Below are positions 1 through 8,847 of a DNA stretch of 51,856 nt, piece after piece. Below the pieces are notes generated by a model. The model made no database searches. It worked only from the letters and a program-made list of their open reading frames with translations, and was not told where the DNA came from. Location of the stretch: NCBI GenBank assembly GCA_002793855.1, contig PFET01000005.1, forward strand, positions 58,901 to 110,756. The letters are read 5' to 3'. A program made the position numbers and the translations under genes. How positions within the stretch are numbered: the stretch's first letter is position 1; every line of letters begins with the position of its first letter. The DNA is from Candidatus Uhrbacteria bacterium CG10_big_fil_rev_8_21_14_0_10_48_11 (lineage in GTDB: Bacteria > Patescibacteriota > Patescibacteriia > GWA2-46-9).

Positions 1-330
1 TGCTACACTAATGAGCACCGTAGCCAGCGCCAAACTTCCTGACAGGAATAGCGAAAGCGCGGCGTCGCCATACACTAGTTTTTTAATACGCAGTCGCTCC
101 AGCGATACGGCGGCAAAAATCGCAGCCGCGATGGCGGTAATAAGTGGGTTCAGTCCCAGAAGAAGACCAATGGCGACGCCAGCAAATGAGACATGCGAGA
201 GCGTGTCGGCCATAAGAGCGTAACGGCGCAAAACGAGGAACATACCAATCATGGGCGCAATCGCCGAAATGACAATACCCGCTTCAAAGCCGCGTATGAT
301 AAACCCGTAGTGGAAGAGACTAGTGATCAT
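1..330 (-). CDS. znuB: zinc/manganese ABC transporter permease, partial
   Basis: Reading the minus strand from the ATG at 330-328 gives about 110 residues of a polytopic membrane protein that runs off the window edge. The N-terminus is typical of ABC-3 (ZnuB/MntB) permeases: a GIVISAIAPMIGMFLVLRRY segment, then LMADTLSHVSFAGVAIG, the cytoplasmic-loop signature of that family. It would form the channel for a divalent metal, probably Zn2+. The start overlaps the 3' end of the ATPase gene by 11 bases, so the two are translationally coupled. Metal specificity (Zn or Mn) cannot be read from the sequence; the linked Fur-family gene favours zinc. Confidence 0.88.
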   Translation of the reverse strand, partial: MITSLFHYGFIIRGFEAGIVISAIAPMIGMFLVLRRYALMADTLSHVSFAGVAIGLLLGLNPLITAIAAAIFAAVSLERLRIKKLVYGDAALSLFLSGSLALATVLISVA

Positions 331-1081
331 GGACAACGAAGGTTATATCTTTACCGTAGAGATTCTTAATGTACTCGCTGGCGTTAAAGTTTTTTGGCGG
401 CAGGTGACAGATAAGGTGGCCGTTGATGCAGGCAATTTGCGTTGCCTGACTTGCCACCACATCGATATCATGAGAGACAAGAATAAGCGTTAGCGCGCGT
501 TCTTCGTTTAGTGTTTTTAGTAGCTGATAGAAAGCACCTTGCGCTGCTGCGTCGACGCCGACGGTCGGTTCATCCAAGAAGAGGACCTCTGGTTTACTCG
601 CTAGCGCTCGGGCAATGAAAACCCGTTGTTGTTGACCAGAAGACAGTGTGCCAATGAGCCGGTCATGATACGCTGACATATTGACTGAGGCAATAGCATC
701 AGCAACTTTCGCGTAGTCTACCTTTGTTAGCCGTCGCCCAATGCCTCTGCGAGCGCTTCTTCCCATGGCCACGACTTCAGCGACGGTTGCCGGAAATCGT
801 GCGTCAAAGTTGACTGCCTTTTGTGGAACGTAACCAATTTTCCACCAGTCGCGAAAGTCTTTAATATCGACCCCGAAAAGCTTTACCGTTCCTTCTTGCA
901 CCGGCAGTAGTCCCAGCATCAACTTAAGGAGCGTAGTTTTACCACCGCCGTTTGGTCCAATGACGCCCAGGTAGTCTCCGCGCAGTACCGGAAGTGTAAT
1001 ATGTTCAAGCGCTAAACCAGAGCCGTAGCTGTACGAAACGTCGGTTACTTCGATGATTTTTTCCGGTGTTGCTACTGACAT
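320..1081 (-). CDS. znuC: metal ABC transporter ATP-binding protein
   Basis: A 253-residue ATPase that powers import of a divalent metal. It shows Walker A GPNGGGKTT (42-50), Q-loop Gln87, the ABC signature LSSGQQQR (146-153), Walker B VLFLDEP (166-172) and the switch His204 in VSHD. It is somewhat shorter than the usual 250-280 residues but complete. It sits between the substrate-binding gene (10-base overlap upstream) and the permease (11-base overlap downstream), so the order is binding protein, ATPase, permease in one minus-strand operon. The inverted repeat at 2019-2041 upstream of the operon probably controls all three genes. Confidence 0.92.
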   Translation of the reverse strand: MSVATPEKIIEVTDVSYSYGSGLALEHITLPVLRGDYLGVIGPNGGGKTTLLKLMLGLLPVQEGTVKLFGVDIKDFRDWWKIGYVPQKAVNFDARFPATVAEVVAMGRSARRGIGRRLTKVDYAKVADAIASVNMSAYHDRLIGTLSSGQQQRVFIARALASKPEVLFLDEPTVGVDAAAQGAFYQLLKTLNEERALTLILVSHDIDVVASQATQIACINGHLICHLPPKNFNASEYIKNLYGKDITFVVHDH

Positions 1082-2007
1082 CCGAGTGCTAGTTTAAGAT
1101 TCGTGAGATTTTGTTGCATTTCCGTAAAGTAGTTTTGCCCCGCAGCAAGTTCATTTTTAGTGAGTCCTTCGAGAGGATTTAGTGCAAGCGTTTCGGTGCC
1201 GACTTCACGCGCTAGTGTTTCTGAAAGTTTTGGACTCGCTAGTGATTCAAAAAAGATATAGTGAATATTTTTTGTTTTTGCCAGATCAGCAACAGAAGCC
1301 AGTTGCTGCGGTGAGGGGTCGGCGTCAGGCGAAAGACCGGCAATGCTAATTTGAGTGAGCCCGTAGTCGGCAGCGAGGTAGCCAAAGGCGCTATGTGAAG
1401 TGATAAACGTATTAAGTGAGCATCGCGAAAGCCCCTTGGTAAAGTCTTCGTCAAGCGAGGCTAATTTAGCTTGCATGACCTGTTTGTTGCTTCGGTAGTC
1501 GTTGGCGTGCGCCGGATCAATGCGTACCAATGCATTGGTAATTTCGTTTACCATTTTGCCGGCAATTTTTGGGCTCAACCAGACGTGTGGGTCAATGGTT
1601 GGTACCGCGTCAGTACCGGTATAGTAGTGTGTTGCAAAACTTTTTCCGACAACCAGCAACGACCCGTTGGCAGTCAGTTCGTTTTCGATTTTCGGCAGCC
1701 ATGGTTCCAAGATGCCATTTGCTACCACAAGATCAGCACCGGCAAGCGTGGCCACGTCACCGGCTGTTAATTCGTAATCGTGCGGTTCTGCGCCGGCTGG
1801 GGTTATTGTTACCACGTCAGCATGACTACCAGCGACAGACTGCGTAAAGTAGGCAAGCGGGTAAAACGAAGCAGCAATTTTTAGTGTGCCATCTCTTGCT
1901 GGTTTAGTGGTGGAAAAATGGCGAATACTACCTGCGGCCAACACAGCAAGAAGACCGACAAGGGCTAGGCCGAGGAGTAGTAGGGGAGTTTTGCTTCTTA
2001 ATTTCAT
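1072..2007 (-). CDS. znuA: zinc ABC transporter substrate-binding protein
   Basis: A 311-residue TroA/ZnuA-family (cluster 9) binding protein. The start chosen is the ATG at 2007, which gives a clean signal segment (MKLRSKTPLLLLGLALVGLL). An upstream in-frame ATG would add 53 implausible residues and run through the operator. Metal-ligand motifs are visible: EPHDYEL with the first His, a DPHVWLSP His motif, HSAFGYLAADYGL with a third His, and a late Glu/Asp region. The His-rich loop of E. coli ZnuA is absent. The protein would capture metal outside the membrane and hand it to the permease. Zinc rather than manganese is inferred from the neighbouring Fur-family gene. Confidence 0.9.
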   Translation of the reverse strand: MKLRSKTPLLLLGLALVGLLAVLAAGSIRHFSTTKPARDGTLKIAASFYPLAYFTQSVAGSHADVVTITPAGAEPHDYELTAGDVATLAGADLVVANGILEPWLPKIENELTANGSLLVVGKSFATHYYTGTDAVPTIDPHVWLSPKIAGKMVNEITNALVRIDPAHANDYRSNKQVMQAKLASLDEDFTKGLSRCSLNTFITSHSAFGYLAADYGLTQISIAGLSPDADPSPQQLASVADLAKTKNIHYIFFESLASPKLSETLAREVGTETLALNPLEGLTKNELAAGQNYFTEMQQNLTNLKLALGCQ

Positions 2008-2018
2008 GAGCCAGTTGC

Positions 2019-2041
2019 TATATGCAAATATTTTGCATATA
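2019..2041. promoter_or_regulatory. Zur/Fur-type operator (perfect inverted repeat)
   Basis: Two perfect 10-bp arms, TATATGCAAA (2019-2028) and TTTGCATATA (2032-2041), are separated by 3 bp. The site lies 12 bp upstream of the znuA start and 116 bp upstream of the divergent Fur-family gene. Its size and AT-rich symmetry match Fur/Zur boxes, although the sequence differs from the E. coli and Bacillus consensus. I infer that the adjacent regulator binds here and represses znuACB. Confidence 0.75.
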
Positions 2042-2127
2042 CTGATTCTACGAGAGGTTTTTCGTTTTGTCAACATTAGGTGAGTAGTTGCGCTAGCTTT
2101 TTGGTTTATTTTACTAACAACGTCGTG

Positions 2128-2136
2128 TGCTATAGT
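2128..2136 (+). promoter_or_regulatory. extended -10 promoter of the Fur-family gene
   Basis: TGC-TATAGT forms an extended -10 element, with no convincing -35. The expected transcription start near 2143 leaves a leader of about 14 nt before the ATG at 2157. Confidence 0.5.
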
Positions 2137-2156
2137 AAGTAAGGATTTCACCATAA

Positions 2157-2606
2157 ATGAAAGCAAGTACTACGAATAAAAGAGTACAGGAAGAAAGATT
2201 CCGTAAAACGCTGAGAGCTGTTGGTGAGCGGGCGACCCCGGCTCGTGTCGCATTATTGACTACGCTCGAACAGGCCGGTAGACCATTGAGTATGCAGACA
2301 ATTTTGCAGCAGATGAAAGCGTTTGGCACCGACCAGGTCACCGTGTACCGATCTCTCCACATGCTTGAGCAGAAGGGCCTTATTCAGCGGGTTGATTTGC
2401 GCCATGGACATACCCACTTTGAACTGGCGGCTTCGGATCATCATCATCTGGTTTGTCTTACGTGTGGCAATGTTGAAGATTTTACCGGCTGCGGTGTAAC
2501 TAGTATGGTCAGCCGCGCGCTCAAACAATCGAAACATTTTGTCGAAGTAAAACAGTACGCTGTTGAACTTTTTGGTTACTGTAAACGCTGTTATAAAAAT
2601 AAATAA
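2157..2606 (+). CDS. Fur/Zur-family metal-responsive repressor
   Basis: A 149-residue Fur-superfamily regulator. The N-terminal winged helix includes the recognition-helix region QVTVYRSLHML. The metal region FELAASDHHHLVCLTCGNVEDF supplies the three-His cluster and the first CxxC, and the C-terminus GYCKRCYKN gives the second CxxC (structural zinc site). Length is typical for the family. It is divergent from znuACB, with a perfect 23-bp inverted repeat between them, so Zur is the likeliest role. Fur or PerR cannot be excluded from sequence alone. No Shine-Dalgarno is present. Confidence 0.88.
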   Translation: MKASTTNKRVQEERFRKTLRAVGERATPARVALLTTLEQAGRPLSMQTILQQMKAFGTDQVTVYRSLHMLEQKGLIQRVDLRHGHTHFELAASDHHHLVCLTCGNVEDFTGCGVTSMVSRALKQSKHFVEVKQYAVELFGYCKRCYKNK

Positions 2607-2619
2607 CTAACATTATTCT

Positions 2620-3402
2620 ATGCTCGCCTATTTTCACGCTGCGCTTCTTGGGGTAGTCGAAGGGGTTACCGAATTTCTCCCTATCTCGTCAACCGCTCAT
2701 CTTATTTTGGCATCCTCGGTTTTGCGTATCGCGCAGACTGATTTGCAGAAAAGTTTTGAAATTATTATCCAACTCGGCGCAATTTTTGCCGTTGTCGCAG
2801 TGTACTGGCGACGATTTTTTGATTGGCAACTCCTAAAGCGTCTGGTGGTTGCCTTTGTGCCAACTGGCATTATCGGGCTCGCGCTCTATCGCATCATCAA
2901 AGCTTACCTTCTTGGCAATTTGACCATTGTTATCTGGTCATTGTTTCTGGGTGGGCTTTTTCTGTATACGTTTGAGTTATTTCATCGTGTATCTGAACCC
3001 GAAACAGATGCTTCCACTCAGGAACTTTCACGGCTGCCCTACCGCTCCTGCCTTATCATTGGTCTGTGCCAATCGGTTGCTGTAATACCGGGCGTGTCTC
3101 GTTCTGCTGCCACCATTGTCGGCGGGTTATTGTTTGGTATGCCAAGAAAAAAAATTGTCGAATTTTCCTTTCTCCTCGCCGTACCAACCATGTTTGCCGC
3201 GACAGGCCTTGATGTACTTAAAAATTATCAACTGTTTTCAGCCGGTGATTTTGGTCTACTGGCCATAGGTTTTATCGTTTCTTTTGTTGTGGCGTTAGCT
3301 AGTATTCGCTGGCTCCTTACGTACATCAAAAAGCACGATTTTAAGGCTTTTGGCATTTATCGGATGCTCGTTGCTTTCGTATTCCTCGCCTTTCCTCTAT
3401 AG
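2620..3402 (+). CDS. uppP: undecaprenyl-diphosphatase UppP/BacA
   Basis: A 260-residue polytopic membrane enzyme. It dephosphorylates undecaprenyl pyrophosphate to recycle the lipid carrier for peptidoglycan and other envelope polymers. Family motifs are clear: GVVEGVTEFLPISSTAHL near residue 11, with the catalytic Glu and Ser, and PGVSRSAATIVGGLLFG near residue 152 with the essential Arg. Length matches the usual 255-275 residues. It follows the Fur-family gene by 13 bases and has no Shine-Dalgarno. It may be co-transcribed with that gene and with the LssY_C gene downstream. Confidence 0.93.
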   Translation: MLAYFHAALLGVVEGVTEFLPISSTAHLILASSVLRIAQTDLQKSFEIIIQLGAIFAVVAVYWRRFFDWQLLKRLVVAFVPTGIIGLALYRIIKAYLLGNLTIVIWSLFLGGLFLYTFELFHRVSEPETDASTQELSRLPYRSCLIIGLCQSVAVIPGVSRSAATIVGGLLFGMPRKKIVEFSFLLAVPTMFAATGLDVLKNYQLFSAGDFGLLAIGFIVSFVVALASIRWLLTYIKKHDFKAFGIYRMLVAFVFLAFPL

Positions 3403-3429
3403 TAAGTGTACTGACACGCGTTGTTTAGC

Positions 3430-4146
3430 ATGCAATTTTTGTATCGAAAACTTAAAATACTGTTACTGCTCCCATTGACGCTTGTGGGCGTTTTTGTTTT
3501 TGGCGCCTCGCATATTTCGTGTGGTCAAAATTTTCCGGTTGCCGCCGTTAACGCCGCGCCCGATAAATTGGCAACCCTGCTGACGAGTAGTGACTTTGCA
3601 AAATTTACCCACTCACCATTTGGGAAAACAATGGAACCGGTGAACGTCGTCGTGGTTGGTTCTGCGACAGAATTGAATAATGCTTTTCAGGATATTGGTT
3701 GGACGAAAGCAGCACCGTTAAAAGAGAAGACAGCACTCGAGCTTGCCTATGCGGCAATTTTTAACCGTTCGGACGTAACGGCACCAGTTACCCCTTCTTG
3801 TTATGGGGGAGTTCGACAAGAAGTAGCATTCGAGCAGCCAACTGATGGTATTCGGCAGCGACATCACGTTCGTTTTTGGCGGACAGGGTTAACCGTGAAC
3901 AGAGAGCCGGTTTGGGTAGGTGCCGCCAGCTTTGACGAAAGCCTTCACTATCTCATTGCCCACCGCATTGCTCCCAACGTTGATGCCGAGCGCAACTACC
4001 TCCAGCAATCGCTTGTTGCCCATGCTGATGTCACTGACGTGCATACTATTCCATTAGTGAAACCATTGACGGGAAGCAATCAGGCGGGGGACCATTTCTA
4101 TACTGACGGCAGGGCGTACCTCATTTGGCTCATTCACGACGCTTAG
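3430..4146 (+). CDS. LssY C-terminal domain protein
   Basis: A 238-residue protein with an N-terminal membrane anchor or signal (residues 6-28) followed by an LssY_C-type domain. Recognisable elements are PVNVVVVGSATELNNAFQDI, then a GWTKA stretch, an RQRHHVRFWR strand, and a C-terminal block with ERNYLQQSL and GDHFYTDGRAYLIWL. In LssY proteins this domain accompanies PAP2/DedA modules; its biochemical activity is not established. The ATG at 3430 is preferred over a TTG nine bases upstream. The gene follows uppP by 27 bases, fitting an envelope-lipid context. Confidence 0.7.
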   Translation: MQFLYRKLKILLLLPLTLVGVFVFGASHISCGQNFPVAAVNAAPDKLATLLTSSDFAKFTHSPFGKTMEPVNVVVVGSATELNNAFQDIGWTKAAPLKEKTALELAYAAIFNRSDVTAPVTPSCYGGVRQEVAFEQPTDGIRQRHHVRFWRTGLTVNREPVWVGAASFDESLHYLIAHRIAPNVDAERNYLQQSLVAHADVTDVHTIPLVKPLTGSNQAGDHFYTDGRAYLIWLIHDA

Positions 4147-4179
4147 TTTTGGGTGCGCTTCATCTGACATTATTGATCT

Positions 4180-6570
4180 ATGGTTACAGCAGTATCAATA
4201 GGGTTACGCACCGAAGAAGCCGAAACACGCCTTGAGCGCTTTGGTAAGAATGAGGTTGCGGAACACAAGAAGAGTATTGTTGCGAGTTTGGCGAAGTGGT
4301 TTTTTTCGCCAATTGCTCTTATGCTGCTCTCGGCAATCGGTTTGTCGCTCTTTGCTGGCCGCACCTCTGACGCAGGTATTATCGCGGCTTTGCTCATTTT
4401 AAATTTTGGCATTTCCGGTTGGCACGAGCATAAGGCCGACACGGCGGTCGCCAAGTTGCGTGATCATTTGCACGTTTTTGTTTCGGTTATTCGTGACGGG
4501 AAGGAGGTGCGCATTGATTCAACCGATGTGGTGCCTGGTGATATTATCCGCCTTACCATCGGCAATATCGTTCCGGCAGATGTGGTGTTTTGAGAGGTTA
4601 ATAACGTTACCGTTAACGAGTCAGCGGTTACCGGAGAGTCCTTGCCGGTACAAAAAGAAATAGGGGGGAAAGGTTCTACCGGTACGTTTCTTGTTACCGG
4701 TTGGTCGTTGGCTGAAGTAACCGCGACCGGTGCGTTAACTGCTTTCAGCAAAACCTTAATGCTGGTTGAAGGCAAGCGCAGCCTAATGGAGGAAGACATT
4801 CCTACGATTTCAAAATTTTTAGGCGGCATTAGCGTTACTGTTGCGATTTTATTAACAACGGTTTCTTTCTTGTGGCACGTGCCACTGCTCGATATTTTGA
4901 CCCTCGATGTTAGCTTGTTTATTGCCGGTATTCCGGTGGCGCTGCCGACCGTAACGAGCCTTATTATTAGTATTGGGGTCGTTGGTTTAACGGCGAAGAA
5001 TGTTATTGTGCGTCGTCTGTCGTCTCTTGAAGAGCTAGCAAATGTCACCTTGCTGCTTAGCGACAAGACCGGCACGTTAACAGAAAACACTATTGCCGTT
5101 GAGCGCGTTATCACCTATAGCGGTGACGAAAAACACAACCTCGCGCTGGCGGCGGCAACAGTTGCGGGAGATAATGAAAATCCCATTGATCGAGCGGTAC
5201 TGACTGCCGCCAAGGCGGAGTCGACCGAAACGTTCGAACGGACACAGTTTATTCTGGCAGATTCAAGTCGCAAGCGGGCAACCGCTACGCTTACGATTAC
5301 TGGCAAAGCTCATACGGTGGCGTTTGGCGCTTCACAGGTGGTTGAAGCGTTATGCACCTTGTCGAGTCAAGACAAAAAACGTTTTGCTGCCGACGTCGCA
5401 GAGGCTGCTGAAAATGGCTACCGCGTTTTGGCGCTTGCCGAGGTAGTGGGGGACAAAGAGAAGGCAATGACACTCGTTGCCCTACTCTTACTGTCCGATA
5501 CCATCCGCCCTGAGTCGTCTCTTGTCATTAGCTTTCTTCAGAAGCACGGCATTGCTACCAAAATGGTGATCGGTGACAACGAAGCCATTACCACCCGCGC
5601 GGCTCGCGTACTGCAACTGGTTGGGCCGGTCATTCGGCGAGCAGATTTTGCCACGGAAGCTGGGTGGAATGATATTAAAAAACGCTTTGACGCAATTGGC
5701 GGCTTTGCCGAAATTTTACCAGAAGATAAGTATCGATTGGTTCAGTTCGCCCGTACGAAAGCCTGCGTGTCGGTGACTGGTGATGGGGTCAACGATTTGC
5801 CAGCAGTCAAGGCCGCCTCGGTTGGTATTGCTGTTAAGAACGCTGTCGATGCCCTCAAGGGTGCGGCGGATATTGTATTGTTGACGGATGGCATTACGGT
5901 CATTCGAGATGCGGTTATTGAAGCCAGAAAAATCTTTCAGCGTCTTTACAACTACTCGGTCTACCGCATCTCAGAAAGTTTTCGAGTTATCATTACGGTT
6001 GCTGTGCTGGGGCTTCTCTATGGCGATTATCCGCTAACACCAGTACAACTTATTTTACTCGCACTCCTCAACGATTTACCGATTATTGCTCTTGCTGTCG
6101 ACCGTGTTCGCGTGCCGGAGATGCCAGCCAAGATTAATGTTCGCGCGCGGTTCTTGCTAAGTTCGCTCTTCGGACTTGCCGGTATTATGAATAGTCTCAT
6201 GCTATTTTTCATTGCGGTTTACTGGTGGCATCTGCCTTGGGGAGAGTTGCAGACGATGTCCTTTTTGAAGCTGACGGTGTCGGGCCATATGCTTATCTAC
6301 GTGGCGCATACTGATGAGCCATGGTACAAATTTTTCCCAAGCCGTATGGTGATGGTGGCAACCATTGGCACCCAGCTTATTGTTACTGCCATGGCCGCTA
6401 CGGGTGTTCTTACTAGCCAGCTCTCTTGGCCGTTCATTATTTTTGTGTGGCTCTGGTCCTTCTTCTGGATGCAGATAAGCGAGCTAATGAAACACCTACA
6501 GCGTGCAGTTCGTTCCCGTTATGCCAATTTTTTTGAAGGCGCAACCGAAGCGGTACTTGAAGCCGAGTAG
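4180..6570 (+). pseudogene. P3A-type P-type ATPase (H+-ATPase-like) with an in-frame TGA
   Basis: A 796-codon frame encodes a plasma-membrane proton-pump-type P-ATPase: the TGES loop, M4, DKTGTLT with the phosphorylated Asp at codon 295, GDGVND near codon 535 and the C-terminal membrane helices. Codon 138 (4591-4593) is TGA, between VPADVVF and EVNNVTVNESAVTGES, with the same frame open on both sides. Family alignment by eye puts a Leu/Ile here; a TTA-to-TGA change would explain the stop, so it looks like a nonsense mutation, not recoding. The usual MVTGD motif reads MVIGDN, another hint of decay. A sequencing error, or two polypeptides made separately (restart at TTG 4642), cannot be excluded. 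Confidence 0.8.
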
Positions 6571-6603
6571 GGGGAGAGTTATACTACAGAGTAACAGAAT
6601 GTT

Positions 6604-7044
6604 ATGGACCAACATCTCATAAAGATTGATCCGGAAAAACACAGCGTCGCTACCACGGCTACTTCTCTGCCGCCACTTTTTCACTACTATGGCGATGCAG
6701 TTCGTCGGTTGTTTGTGGCGGCAGCGATTATCATTACCATTACGACACCCATTGTTTCCGCCTTTCTGACGCTTCCGACATTCAGCGCTATCATCGGCGC
6801 GCTCTTTTTGGTTATCGTTGCCGGGCTTACCAACCCGAGCGAGCGTTGGTCTTCGTCCTTGAACCTGACGGTTGCTGTACTTGGTGCAGCCCTTTTTCAG
6901 TACCGTGGAATTGCCGACTACTTAGCATTTACGGTAAATCCCGCCCAGGTATTTATGTTTACGGTCGACGAAGTATTAGCCGTCATTTTTATTATTGCCG
7001 TGTATTACAGCAGCAAGACGTTCCGTAGAATGTTTGTTAAATAG
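6604..7044 (+). CDS. small polytopic membrane protein, unknown function
   Basis: A 146-residue protein with a hydrophilic start, then about four hydrophobic segments (roughly residues 37-58, 60-78, 87-103 and 117-135) and a basic C-terminus (SSKTFRRMFVK). I recognise no catalytic motif. It begins 33 bases after the P-type ATPase and may belong to that transcription unit. The next gene follows closely. Confidence 0.65.
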   Translation: MDQHLIKIDPEKHSVATTATSLPPLFHYYGDAVRRLFVAAAIIITITTPIVSAFLTLPTFSAIIGALFLVIVAGLTNPSERWSSSLNLTVAVLGAALFQYRGIADYLAFTVNPAQVFMFTVDEVLAVIFIIAVYYSSKTFRRMFVK

Positions 7045-7165
7045 ATGACGCCGCTTCTTTTATCCCTCTCGTTTGCGGTCTACCCCATTGCTCGCGCCTG
7101 GTACGTTGGGCGTCGTGGACGAGGCAGATTATTGCTTGGCAAGCGTGGAAGAGTTAGCCAGAGAG

Positions 7166-8812
7166 ATGAACGGTAAAGAAATAGCCGATGGTATTCGGTC
7201 ATGTGTTGAGGGGGAAGTACGAAACGACGAAGCGACACTTATTGCCAACAGTACTGATGCCAGTCTTTTTTCTGTCCGTCCAGCTGTTGTCGTTGCGCCT
7301 AAGAACGAAAAAGAGGCCTGCTCCCTTGTTTCTTATATAGCGGAAGTGAGGACAAAAGGGACGGCCTGTTCTTTGACGGCGCGGAGTGCTGGCACGGATA
7401 TGTCCGGCGGTCCGCTTACCGAATCTATTGTTGTTAGTTTTACCGAACATTTTAACGCTGTTGGTGAGGTACAAGGGGACTCGGTTGAGGTTGCGCCCGG
7501 TGTTTACTATCGCGATTTTGAAAAGGTAACACTTGCCAAAGGACGGCTGTTGCCAAGCTATCCGGCGTCGCGCGATCTCTGTACTGTCGGGGGGATGGTC
7601 AATAATAATTCTGGAGGAGAGCGGAGCCTTGTCTATGGCAAGACCGCAAATTTTGTCGAAGTGCTGTCGGTGGTACTTCGTGACGGTAAGGTACATCAGT
7701 TTAAAAAAATTACTCTTGCTGAGCTTGAAGAGAAGAAGAAGGAGACTGGTCTAGGTGGCGAGATTTATAAAAAAATGCACGAACTGATACGTAGCAATGC
7801 GGCGCTGATAAAAAAAGCAAAACCAAAGGTTAGTAAAAATTCTGCAGGTTATGCTCTTTGGGACGTTCTTGACGAAGAATCCGGCACGTTTGATTTGACC
7901 CGGTTACTGGTTGGCTCACAAGGGACGCTGGGGTTAACGACCAGCATTCGTTTTCGGTTGGTACAGCCAAAAGCATTTCGGCGGATGCTCGTCATTTCAT
8001 TAAAGAATCTGGACCACTTACCGGACATTATCGAGCGCGTGCTTCGTTTTCATCCAGAAACATTCGAATCGTACGACAACCATACTTTTCGGGTAGCAAT
8101 GAAATTTTTGCCTTCTATTCTCCGTCGCGTGCTTCGTGGCAATTTGATTATTGCGGGTCTGCATCTCATTCCGGCTGCCTGGTCAATTATTACCGGCGGG
8201 TTGCCGGCGCTTGTACTGTTGGTTGAATTTACCGATGACGACGAAGCAGTCGCCAGCAAGCAGGCAAAAGAGGCCGAGGCCGCGCTTGCCGATTTGCCCA
8301 TTAGAACACGGGTTACGGGCTCGACCGCCGAAGCAAATGCTTTTCTTACCATTCGCCGCGAAAGTTTTGATTTATTGCGAAAACACGTTCGCGGTATGCG
8401 AACGGCGCCGTTTATTGATGACTTTGTCGTGCCGCCGGCGGTATTACACGAGTTCTTTCCAAAACTGCATACCATTTTAGAATCAGCAAAATTCGTCTAC
8501 ACTATTACTGGACACGTTGGCGATGGCAATTTTCACATCATTCCGCTTATGCCCATTCATGACCCGCGGCTGGCGACACTGATACCGGATATTGGCGGCA
8601 AGGTATACGATCTGGTGCTTGCCTACGGCGGTTCGATTACCGGAGAGCATAATGACGGTCTCATTCGGACACCGTACCTAGAGCAGCAGTTTGGCAAAGA
8701 GGTTTGCGCGCTCTTCCGCCAGACGAAAGAAATTTTTGATCCTGATACTCTCTTTAATCCCGGTAAAAAAGTCGACGGTTCACTTTCGTATGCGCTTTCC
8801 CATCTTTCGTAG
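7166..8812 (+). CDS. FAD-linked oxidase, D-lactate/glycolate dehydrogenase-like
   Basis: A protein of about 548 residues. The N-terminal FAD-binding PCMH-type domain shows RSAGTDMSGGPLTESIVVSF and PSYPASRDLCTVGGMVNNNS. The C-terminal FAD-oxidase domain has GHVGDGNFHIIPLMP and GGSITGEHNDG, ending in FDPDTLFNPGKKV as in GlcD and D-lactate dehydrogenases. It probably oxidises a 2-hydroxy acid and passes electrons to a membrane or soluble acceptor. The ATG at 7166 is preferred because it begins at the family's usual N-terminus, 11 bases after a weak purine run; a TTG at 7073 would add 31 residues. No Fe-S partner gene is adjacent. Confidence 0.82.
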   Translation: MNGKEIADGIRSCVEGEVRNDEATLIANSTDASLFSVRPAVVVAPKNEKEACSLVSYIAEVRTKGTACSLTARSAGTDMSGGPLTESIVVSFTEHFNAVGEVQGDSVEVAPGVYYRDFEKVTLAKGRLLPSYPASRDLCTVGGMVNNNSGGERSLVYGKTANFVEVLSVVLRDGKVHQFKKITLAELEEKKKETGLGGEIYKKMHELIRSNAALIKKAKPKVSKNSAGYALWDVLDEESGTFDLTRLLVGSQGTLGLTTSIRFRLVQPKAFRRMLVISLKNLDHLPDIIERVLRFHPETFESYDNHTFRVAMKFLPSILRRVLRGNLIIAGLHLIPAAWSIITGGLPALVLLVEFTDDDEAVASKQAKEAEAALADLPIRTRVTGSTAEANAFLTIRRESFDLLRKHVRGMRTAPFIDDFVVPPAVLHEFFPKLHTILESAKFVYTITGHVGDGNFHIIPLMPIHDPRLATLIPDIGGKVYDLVLAYGGSITGEHNDGLIRTPYLEQQFGKEVCALFRQTKEIFDPDTLFNPGKKVDGSLSYALSHLS

Positions 8813-8847
8813 TATTCGTTTATTGTTTTACTAACGTGTTATATTCT

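Noticed and set aside
2008-2166. N-terminal extension of ZnuA to 2166
   Set aside because: It would run through the inverted repeat and the divergent promoter and would put 53 residues before an excellent signal peptide.
4591-4593. Selenocysteine at the TGA of the P-type ATPase
   Set aside because: The position is not a redox site, the family has a hydrophobic residue there, and no SECIS-like hairpin was noticed directly downstream.
7045-7176. A 43-codon frame starting right after the stop of the membrane protein gene
   Set aside because: Only the first 15 residues are hydrophobic and the rest is an Arg/Gly run. It overlaps the likely start region of the FAD-linked dehydrogenase in another frame.
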